Below are positions 1-5,509 of a DNA stretch of 10,785 nucleotides, piece after piece. Each line of letters begins with the position of its first letter. Within the stretch, counting starts at the first letter, position 1. Made by a program: the position numbers and the translations under genes. Origin of the DNA: Desulfobacterales bacterium. GTDB lineage: Bacteria > Desulfobacterota > Desulfobacteria > Desulfobacterales > Desulfobacteraceae. A model generated the notes under the pieces. It was not told the origin of the DNA, did not search any database, and worked only from the letters and a program-made list of their open reading frames with translations. The stretch is taken from the NCBI GenBank assembly GCA_022361315.1, contig JAKSBB010000776.1:1-10785 (forward strand), read 5' to 3'.

Positions 1-67
1 CAAAATTCCAATGCAAGGGCTATACCGTTGATTCCGGGTGGTTTTGAAAGAAAATACCGTATCATTT

Positions 68-144
68 GTGATCGAATCACCTGCCGACCGTCGCATAAAT
101 GAGACGGTACAACACCTGCGGTCGCATAATTACAGTGCAGGTGT
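68..144. repeat. Cluster of three short inverted repeats downstream of the regulator gene
   Basis: Three dyads lie in the 153 bp left of the sigma-54 regulator: GTGAT-cga-ATCAC (68-80), ACCGTC-N10-GACGGT (87-108) and ACACCTGC-N17-GCAGGTGT (112-144). The second and third carry the same 9-mer GTCGCATAA, at 90-98 and 121-129. None is followed by a T-run on either strand, so they are poor intrinsic terminators. They could be protein-binding sites for a gene to the left of the window, or an RNA structure at the 3' end of the regulator mRNA. I see no gene in 1-153. The dyads are read directly; any function is unknown. Confidence 0.5.
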
Positions 145-153
145 GTAAGGTAA

Positions 154-1509
154 TTATAGACTTATCCCAAGTTTTTTTATCCGCCTGAACAGGGTACTCT
201 TGTGGATTCCCAGGTCCCGGGCTGCCGCATTCCTGTTGTTGTTATTTCTGGCCAGGGCGTCTTTGATCACTTTGATCTGGGCGGCCCGGACCGGGTCCGT
301 ATTGGGTTGAAGCCGGGGCTCCGGAGCGGAAGGGAGAAATCCGGGCAAATGGGTCGTGTTGATATATCCTTCCGGGCAAAGCACAAAGGCGTGTTCAATG
401 ATATTTTCCAACTCCCTGATGTTGCCGGGAAATTCGTGTGACATCAGGGCTGCCAGCACTTCCTGGTCAATTCCCTGGATAAATTTGTTCTGCCGGAGGT
501 TAAGCTTTGAAATAAACCGGTCCACCAACGGCGGGATATCTTCCATCCGTTGTCGCAGCGGTGGAAGCGAAATGCGGATAACGTTGATCCGGTAAAAAAG
601 ATCCTGGCGAAAGCTTTTGTTCTCCACCATGGCAGAAAGGTCTCTGTTGGTGGCGGCGATGATTCTCACGTTGGTTTTTTCCCGGGATATACCCCCCAGG
701 GGCGTGTATTCATGTTCCTGAAGCACCCGGAGCAAGCGTACCTGAAACGCAGGGCTGGTATCCCCGATTTCATCAAGAAACACCGTCCCCCCTTCGGCCA
801 GGGCGAACTGGCCGGGTTTATCTTTCACCGCATGGGTGAAGGCGCCTTTTTTGTAACCAAATAACTCGGATTCCAGAAGGGTGTCGGGCAGGGCACCGCA
901 ATTGATGGCGATAAACGGGTTGTCTTTTCTCGGGCTTAAATTATGAATCGCCCGTGCCATAAGTTCCTTGCCCGTACCGGTTTCTCCTTCCACAAGCACG
1001 GAAGCGTCCGAGTCTGAAATCTGGGGCAGGATGTTGAAAATATTTTTCATGGCACTGGAGGTGGATACGATATCCTCCACCTGGACACCCCGGGTCAGTT
1101 CATGGCGAAGGGCCTCTTCAAGGGAGTGATCCCGGAATGTCTCCACGCCGCCGATTACATCTCCGTTTTTGTCAATGAGCAGAGACGTTGCCGCTGTAAT
1201 GGGAATTTTTTTCTGCTGGTTGTTGATGATATAGGCTGAGGTGGATATGAAGGGTTTTCCCTCCTCCATGGTCCGTTTGAGGGCACAATCTTCCTCACAC
1301 ATGTTGGAGCGGAATACCTCCCAGCAGTGCCGGCCGATGGCCTCATTTCTGGAAATACCGGTGATTTCTTCTGCTGCGCGGTTAAAGGAGGTGATCTCCC
1401 AGTTGTAGTCAATGGTGAATACCCCGTCCGAGATGGAATCCAGGATGACTTTTGTGGTGTCCTGGGTCAGGGGGCCGAAGATTTTTTTCTTATCCATTTT
1501 TGTATCCAC
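154..1509 (-). CDS. Sigma-54-dependent transcriptional activator: PAS, AAA+ and Fis-type HTH
   Basis: This is a bacterial enhancer-binding protein that would remodel closed RNA polymerase-sigma-54 complexes with ATP. The 451 residues hold a PAS sensor (about 18-130), an AAA+ domain (about 145-385) and a C-terminal Fis-type helix-turn-helix (about 410-447). Visible motifs are Walker A GETGTGKE (175-182), the sigma-54 contact loop as GAFTHA (222-227) instead of the usual GAFTGA, Walker B GTVFLDEI (241-248), the arginine-finger segment FRQDLFYRI (300-308) and a basic recognition helix near KSTLFRRIKK. The PAS domain has Cys71 and Cys75 (SNMCEEDC) plus Cys62, which may hold a metal or sense redox; this is inference. 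There is no receiver domain, so control is probably by a ligand on PAS. The start is GTG with a weak GGAT upstream; an in-frame ATG at codon 5 (1497) also has GGA before it and is possible. It diverges from flaG. Family is certain, target unknown. Confidence 0.95.
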   Translation of the reverse strand: MDTKMDKKKIFGPLTQDTTKVILDSISDGVFTIDYNWEITSFNRAAEEITGISRNEAIGRHCWEVFRSNMCEEDCALKRTMEEGKPFISTSAYIINNQQKKIPITAATSLLIDKNGDVIGGVETFRDHSLEEALRHELTRGVQVEDIVSTSSAMKNIFNILPQISDSDASVLVEGETGTGKELMARAIHNLSPRKDNPFIAINCGALPDTLLESELFGYKKGAFTHAVKDKPGQFALAEGGTVFLDEIGDTSPAFQVRLLRVLQEHEYTPLGGISREKTNVRIIAATNRDLSAMVENKSFRQDLFYRINVIRISLPPLRQRMEDIPPLVDRFISKLNLRQNKFIQGIDQEVLAALMSHEFPGNIRELENIIEHAFVLCPEGYINTTHLPGFLPSAPEPRLQPNTDPVRAAQIKVIKDALARNNNNRNAAARDLGIHKSTLFRRIKKLGISL

Positions 1510-1660
1510 GCTGCTTATCCATGGGGTGAATTCATTTTTATTGCTGTTAAATCAAATCCTGTGCAGAAATGCAACCTTTAATGGTGGGGGCGGATAGAGT
1601 TGTCGCGAAAATGAGCTATTTAAAAATCACATATATTTTAAGGGTGTTATTTTGTGGTGG

Positions 1661-1676
1661 GTCGCATTGTTGCGAC
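1661..1676. promoter_or_regulatory. Candidate activator binding site (GTCGCA-N4-TGCGAC palindrome)
   Basis: A perfect 6-bp inverted repeat with a 4-base spacer lies midway between the divergent regulator and flaG genes. A related inverted copy, TTGTCGC, sits at 1600-1606. The distance of about 140 bp to the GG-N10-GC element at 1817-1830 would suit an upstream activating sequence for the neighbouring Fis-type HTH protein. The palindrome is seen directly; the assignment to this regulator rests on position alone. Confidence 0.4.
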
Positions 1677-1815
1677 AATTGTTGATGGGGCTTTTTGAAA
1701 TCCGGACCTGCGGCTGATTCGTATAGAAAAAATCACGATTTTTTTATTTTTTTCTCAAGATTGTGAGGTGAGCGTCCGAAAACAATTTTAAAGCCAATAT
1801 GAAAATTAGAGTTTC

Positions 1816-1830
1816 AGGTGTATACCTGGC
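1816..1830 (+). promoter_or_regulatory. Weak sigma-54-type -24/-12 candidate for flaG
   Basis: GG at 1817-1818 and GC at 1829-1830 have the invariant 10-base spacing of sigma-54 promoters; the -12 side reads TGGC (consensus TTGC) and the -24 side AGGTGT (consensus TGGCAC). It lies 57 bp before the flaG start, a sensible leader length, and overlaps a CAGGT-GTAT-ACCTG dyad. The -24 match is poor, so this is a candidate only. A second GG-N10-GC with a better TTGC lies at 1660-1673 but overlaps the palindrome and is more than 200 bp from the gene. Confidence 0.25.
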
Positions 1831-1886
1831 AGTTTTAATCAATCATTACCTTTAAACAGGCAATACCTTAATCAGGGAGAAAACAA

Positions 1887-2261
1887 ATGAATATGACGGC
1901 AATGGAAATAACCACCCAGGATGTTCCTGAGATTTCGCCGTTACGATCTGTGGAGCAGGTTCAGACTGCGGAAAAGCAGATCGAGATAAAGCCGGAGCAG
2001 GAATCTTCAAAGGAAAAAACCGCACCTGAGTCCATCTCGGCAAAGGAGGTGGAAGAGGTGCTTGAAGCTTTTCAGGATCTTTCAGAGACCATCCAGACCA
2101 AACTCAGTTTTTCAGTTGATGACAATAATAACGAGATTGTGGTTAAGGTCTTTGACCGTGAATCCAACGAGTTGATCCGGCAGTTTCCTTCGGAAGAGAT
2201 GCTGGCACTTCAGGATAAAATGACGGATCTGGCCGGGTTTTTGTTTAACGAGAACGTCTGA
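1887..2261 (+). CDS. flaG: FlaG-family flagellar protein
   Basis: This 124-residue protein matches the FlaG family, small proteins found beside flagellin and filament-cap genes and linked to control of filament length; the exact biochemical role is not settled. The first 50 residues are Glu/Lys/Gln-rich, low in complexity and probably disordered. The conserved domain spans about 52-122: an amphipathic helix, a KLSFSVDDNNNEIVVKVFD beta section and the family signature IRQFPSEEML (97-106), ending in a helix. The ATG has a strong Shine-Dalgarno, AGGGAG at 1874-1879, seven bases upstream. Unusually no fliD, fliS or flagellin gene is adjacent; its neighbours are a divergent sigma-54 activator and a convergent metabolic operon. 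A second ATG two codons in is less well placed. Family call is firm, role in this organism inferred. Confidence 0.88.
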   Translation: MNMTAMEITTQDVPEISPLRSVEQVQTAEKQIEIKPEQESSKEKTAPESISAKEVEEVLEAFQDLSETIQTKLSFSVDDNNNEIVVKVFDRESNELIRQFPSEEMLALQDKMTDLAGFLFNENV

Positions 2262-2303
2262 TCTATTAGCTGCCGCCCTTACCGACGGTTGAGGTTTGGG
2301 CGG

Positions 2304-2352
2304 AAAAAGCCGTAGCTACCGGTCTACTTCCCGTTCTCCGGTAGTGTTACGG
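2304..2352 (-). terminator. Rho-independent terminator of the AOR-aldolase operon
   Basis: Read on the minus strand, CCGTA-aca-CTACCGG, a 15-base loop, then CCGGTAG-c-TACGG form a 12-bp stem with one small internal loop, followed after one C by TTTTT (2304-2308). It starts 24 bases after the aldolase stop codon, as expected for an intrinsic terminator. A further dyad CCGCCC/GGGCGG (2273-2303) lies just beyond it. Confidence 0.8.
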
Positions 2353-2370
2353 ATAGATTCCTGCCTTAGG

Positions 2371-2393
2371 GGCGCATCAGCGCCGTAGTTTAT
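2371..2393 (+). terminator. Possible weak + strand terminator after flaG
   Basis: GGCGC-ATCA-GCGCC (2371-2384) is a perfect 5-bp GC hairpin followed on the + strand by GTAGTTTATTT. It lies 110 bases after the flaG stop and overlaps the stop codon of the convergent aldolase gene. The stem is short and the T-run interrupted, so this may be chance; no better terminator for flaG is visible. Confidence 0.3.
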
Positions 2394-3618
2394 TTACACA
2401 ATCCATATAATGTGTTCGGCACCGGTTTTCCACAGAAAGAAGTGTGCCAAAAGCCTGTGTGAAGTCATTCCTTCCAAGGGTAAAGAGGCCGTGTCCGTAT
2501 ACGATGGCTGCATCTTCGTTGCGTTCAAAGGCCGGTGGCAGTGTGTTACACAGCCCTGTTGCCCCCGTACCCACTTCCCCCGGAACAATGGGGATGCCTT
2601 GGACATGCCGCTCTTTGGGGCAATGAATATGGCAGCGGGTGCTGAACTGACACGCTTGCTTTTCTTTTGGATCACAGTCCATGGACAGAATGACGGAAAA
2701 CTTGGGATGGCCGTGAAGAATGGCGTCGGCACCGGTCCTTGATATGGTTTCCAGGTGGGCGGAAAGTTCACTGGAGGCGGTGAGCCCGGCACTTGATGAA
2801 CCGTCCAGAGGCACGGGATCGATACAGCCGGCCAGTTCATTCAGAGAGCTGCCGGTCTGGCTGATATAAAGGATCTGGTTTCGGCAGAAAGAAATGTTGC
2901 CGAAGTAGGAATCCACAAGACCGTATTCAACGGTTTTGGCCCCGGCCTGAATCATGGCCATATAGACGCTTTCTTCGGTCTGAAACGGCCCTTTCATAAG
3001 ATCCGGTGCGGGCAGGGGGCTGTTGGTGAGCCAGGGGTGCAGGGCATCGTAGATCCTGTGCATTTCATTGGAAGCCGTGCCACATCTCAGATGGCTTAGA
3101 TAGTCGGTAAAGAATTTTACAAAGCAGGCAAAGACCACAGAGCTTCCCACCACAAATCCCTGTTCCGGGCTTACGGTGCCGTGGGCAATAATGGCCGGAC
3201 CTTCAGGTATATTCGGCAACCTTTTTCCTGCATCTGCACCTGTATCTGAGATGATCACACATTTCCGGTGTTTCAATGCGGTGATGATATCCGGGGTTGA
3301 AAATCCGGATACGACGGGGAGGTCGTGGAGAAAGGTACGGGTTTCACAGTCTTCCGGCTGAATGGGGCGGTTGGCTGCCAGTGCCTGCTTGGCCAAAAAA
3401 CCGATGATTTTATCATAGGGTGCGGCCGGACGGAAAAAGACCAGGGAATTGATGGCCATGGCAGTGAAGACCGGTTCCAGTTTTTTCGTTTCAGGCCCGG
3501 TCCGGTTCCAGCTCAGCGCGTAATCAAGGCCCCCCACAATGGGGCGCCCCGGCCCTTTAGCATCCGCCAGGCCGGCCTGGATCAGCTTTTCTTCGTACTT
3601 GCGGATCAATGCGTCCAT
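2377..3618 (-). CDS. Two-part class II aldolase/adducin-like protein, partner of AOR
   Basis: The C-terminal half (about 215-405) is a class II aldolase/adducin domain, a family of zinc-dependent enzymes that cleave or form sugar-phosphate aldols, plus some dehydratases. Visible signatures are FGNIS (239-243), SQTGSS (253-258), the catalytic-type Glu in ASSELSAH (Glu284), metal ligands in HGHP (His302, His304) and GHG (His376). At 413 residues it is about twice the family's usual 200-250. The extra N-terminal 200 residues match no domain I can name; their end (142-175) looks like the last strand and helix of the same fold and may be a degenerate copy. Between the metal ligands is an insert with Cys315, Cys323, Cys329, Cys333 and His330, His332, which could bind a second metal. 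The ATG overlaps the AOR stop by one base (TGATG), so translation is coupled. Substrate cannot be read from the sequence; fuculose-phosphate-type aldolases are relatives, not an assignment. Confidence 0.85.
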   Translation of the reverse strand: MDALIRKYEEKLIQAGLADAKGPGRPIVGGLDYALSWNRTGPETKKLEPVFTAMAINSLVFFRPAAPYDKIIGFLAKQALAANRPIQPEDCETRTFLHDLPVVSGFSTPDIITALKHRKCVIISDTGADAGKRLPNIPEGPAIIAHGTVSPEQGFVVGSSVVFACFVKFFTDYLSHLRCGTASNEMHRIYDALHPWLTNSPLPAPDLMKGPFQTEESVYMAMIQAGAKTVEYGLVDSYFGNISFCRNQILYISQTGSSLNELAGCIDPVPLDGSSSAGLTASSELSAHLETISRTGADAILHGHPKFSVILSMDCDPKEKQACQFSTRCHIHCPKERHVQGIPIVPGEVGTGATGLCNTLPPAFERNEDAAIVYGHGLFTLGRNDFTQAFGTLLSVENRCRTHYMDCVNKLRR

Positions 3619-5372
3619 CAGTCAAGTCCCAGGTGTTTTCTTTTCTCCGGCAACGGCGCACCGTTGGCGTCCAGTCCCCGTATCCGGTAGTAGGTTTCCC
3701 GGGTATGGAGAAATGCGTCCCTGTCCAGTGGCGGGATACGGATTCCATTGCCGCCGGAACCGGATTCTGTGAAAAAACGGGCAGGGAGATCATCGGCATC
3801 CGCCCCGTATCCGTATGTGTGGTTGATGAGCCGTTCGTTGAAGTAGATCCGTTCACCTGCAGCCAGGAGGTCCTGGGCCGATGACGGGGTTCCCGTTACT
3901 GCGGTAAATGCTTTGGCATACTCTTCAAGACCGGCGGCGAAAAAGGTAAATTTACAGGCCACCAGGGCATCCACCACAGCATTGAGGTCCTCGGCGATCT
4001 TGATGATTCTGGCTTTTCCGTTAAAGCTGAACCGGTCCGTGGCCACGGGTTTCCTGAAAATTTCGTGTGAAATGGGATAGGCGCGCAGATGGCATCCCCC
4101 CCGGGTGGACAAGGCATAAGCCAGGGCCATACCGTAAGCCCCTCTGGGATCGTATGCCGGCAGCTCCAGGCCTTTCACCGCCATTGCAGTTTCAGGATGG
4201 CCGTGGGTACGGGCATACTCCGCTGCACCCAGTTTGAGAGTACGGCCCTCGCCGCGGTTCATTGCCATATCCGTGAGGAGGGATAGCACCTGCTTGCCTG
4301 TGTAGTCTTTTCCTGTGATTTCCCGTCTGCAGGCCAGGGTGGCGGCTGCGGAAATCGTATCCATACCCAGGCGGTTGCACAGATCGTTGGCTTCCACCAC
4401 AAGGTCGATATCCCTGCTGTTGATCAGGGCGGTGAAGTGGGACATGGTTTCAAATTCAGGCATGGCCGCACCGGGTTTATTCCGGGTGCCTATTTTCTTG
4501 CAGAGAATATGGCAGCCTTTGCAACCGTATTTTTTGGGGGCGTAAGCTGCAGCGTAGGCCGATGCGTTGAGTTTCGGGGCGGGTTCAAACCGGGTGGCCC
4601 GGAAGTTGTCCGTGGGCATCATCCGGCGGTTGTCCATCAGGTCGTATACTGCACCGGTGCCCAGGCAGGTGAACCCGTACTGGCCCATCAGGGCCGGAGA
4701 GGCTGCGGTCAACCGGATGATTTCTTCCCGGGCTTCCTTCAGTTTGGGGCTATCCGTGACCCGGACTTTACCGGTTCCCTCTGCGAGAAAATACTTGAGG
4801 TTTTTGGCAGCAAAGCTCAGGCCCAGTCCTGTGCGTCCGGCGGAATGGTGGTTGTCGGTGGTCAGGGATGCAAATCTTACCCCGTTTTCCGCTGCAGGAC
4901 CGATACAGGCCATGCCTGCCTTTTTGGGTGCAACGGCCCGGTAAACCTCCCGGGTATCTTTCCCCTGAAGATGGTCGCAGGGAATAAACCGGATCCTCCG
5001 GTCCCGGATCTCTATGCCCACAGGATCCGGGCTTTTACCGGTGATGACGACACCGTCCCATCCCGCCCGTTTGAGCTGTGTTCCCAGCTTTCCGCCAACG
5101 GATGCATCCCCCACGAAACCGGTCAGCGGGGACCGGGATACCAGGTGAAGGCGGCCTGAAGTCGGGGCAACGGTTGCGGTCAGGGGGCCTGTAAATAGAG
5201 AGACGGGCATATCCGGATGGTTCCAGTCCAGATTACCTGCCTGGTGCAGGTAATACCCACCAAGTCCCTTGCCGCCGATAAACCGGTGGTAAAGATCCGG
5301 TTCCGGAGATTCCACGTGGTAATCGTGGCGGGTGAGATTGATGTGCAGTATATGTCCTGTCCAGCCGTGCAT
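3618..5372 (-). CDS. Aldehyde:ferredoxin oxidoreductase family tungsten (or molybdenum) enzyme
   Basis: AOR-family enzymes oxidise aldehydes to acids in the cytoplasm with bis-pterin tungsten and one [4Fe-4S] cluster, passing electrons to ferredoxin; some act in the reverse direction. The 584 residues are close to the usual 600 and complete. Visible are the N-terminal GWTGHILHINLT and FIGGKGLGG (31-39), SAGRTGLGLSFAAKNLK (177-193), cluster ligands Cys284, Cys287, Cys291 (CxxCxxxC) and Cys473, pterin-binding NRLGMDTIS (333-341) and D468-x4-C473, PEFET (305-309) and RGGCHLRA (424-431) near the metal, and a C-terminal YYRIRGLDANGAP. The start fits the family N-terminus but has no Shine-Dalgarno; a sigma-70-like promoter ends just before it, suggesting a leaderless mRNA. 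It is first in an operon with the aldolase. Sequence does not separate AOR from other subgroups (formaldehyde, GAP or WOR type), so no symbol is given. Confidence 0.93.
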   Translation of the reverse strand: MHGWTGHILHINLTRHDYHVESPEPDLYHRFIGGKGLGGYYLHQAGNLDWNHPDMPVSLFTGPLTATVAPTSGRLHLVSRSPLTGFVGDASVGGKLGTQLKRAGWDGVVITGKSPDPVGIEIRDRRIRFIPCDHLQGKDTREVYRAVAPKKAGMACIGPAAENGVRFASLTTDNHHSAGRTGLGLSFAAKNLKYFLAEGTGKVRVTDSPKLKEAREEIIRLTAASPALMGQYGFTCLGTGAVYDLMDNRRMMPTDNFRATRFEPAPKLNASAYAAAYAPKKYGCKGCHILCKKIGTRNKPGAAMPEFETMSHFTALINSRDIDLVVEANDLCNRLGMDTISAAATLACRREITGKDYTGKQVLSLLTDMAMNRGEGRTLKLGAAEYARTHGHPETAMAVKGLELPAYDPRGAYGMALAYALSTRGGCHLRAYPISHEIFRKPVATDRFSFNGKARIIKIAEDLNAVVDALVACKFTFFAAGLEEYAKAFTAVTGTPSSAQDLLAAGERIYFNERLINHTYGYGADADDLPARFFTESGSGGNGIRIPPLDRDAFLHTRETYYRIRGLDANGAPLPEKRKHLGLD

Positions 5373-5381
5373 GGTTTACAG

Positions 5382-5410
5382 TCTATACCGGTTAAAGCCC
5401 ACGAAATCAA
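5382..5410 (-). promoter_or_regulatory. Sigma-70-type promoter of the AOR operon
   Basis: On the minus strand TTGATT (5410-5405), a 17-base spacer and TATAGA (5387-5382) form a -35/-10 pair matching 4 of 6 at each box with ideal spacing. Transcription would begin about two or three bases before the AOR ATG at 5372, giving a leaderless or near-leaderless transcript, consistent with the lack of a ribosome binding site there. Confidence 0.5.
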
Positions 5411-5436
5411 GTTTGGGGAAGATTAAGGGATGTCGG

Positions 5437-5472
5437 GAAAAAAATAAACCCGGCCGCCATGAGCGGCCGGGT
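5437..5472 (-). terminator. Strong rho-independent terminator of malic enzyme gene
   Basis: On the minus strand a perfect 10-bp stem ACCCGGCCGC / GCGGCCGGGT with a 5-base loop (5448-5472) is followed by TTTATTTTTTT. It starts 37 bases after the malic enzyme stop and ends before the AOR promoter, so the two genes are separate transcription units. Confidence 0.93.
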
Positions 5473-5509
5473 GGTGTTCAGGTGCGGGGACCGATTCGAA
5501 GTATATCGG

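Larger units (their letters stand above)
1510..1886. other. 377-bp divergent regulatory region between regulator gene and flaG
   Basis: No coding sequence of note is seen here. The region holds, in + order: TTGTCGC (1600-1606); the palindrome GTCGCA-TTGT-TGCGAC (1661-1676) with GCGACAA at its right edge; an A6/T7 hairpin followed by more T (1727-1753), A/T-rich enough to bend DNA or act as a weak + strand terminator; the dyad CAGGT-GTAT-ACCTG (1815-1828); and the flaG ribosome binding site. Two GG-N10-GC spacings of sigma-54 type face flaG. This is the arrangement expected for an activator-controlled promoter, but no element matches a consensus well enough to be certain. Confidence 0.6.

Noticed and set aside
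1792..1799. GCCAATAT as a sigma-28 (flagellar) -10 box for flaG
   Set aside because: It matches GCCGATAA at 6 of 8, but the sequence 11 bases upstream has no TAAAGTTT-like box.
2272..2352. Resemblance to a c-di-GMP (GEMM) riboswitch between flaG and the aldolase
   Set aside because: The string GCCGTAGCTACCGG...GGTAG recalled GEMM junctions, but there is no GNRA-capped stem and no downstream + strand gene; the same bases form a clean minus-strand terminator with a T-run.
4437..5159. A 240-codon open frame on the + strand opposite the AOR gene
   Set aside because: Antisense to a complete AOR gene, no recognisable domain, no ribosome binding site; a shadow.
5388..5404. Sigma-54 promoter for the AOR operon (TGG...GGT near the start)
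   Set aside because: GG is followed 10 bases later by GT, not GC, and other positions do not match; the overlapping sigma-70-like pair fits better.
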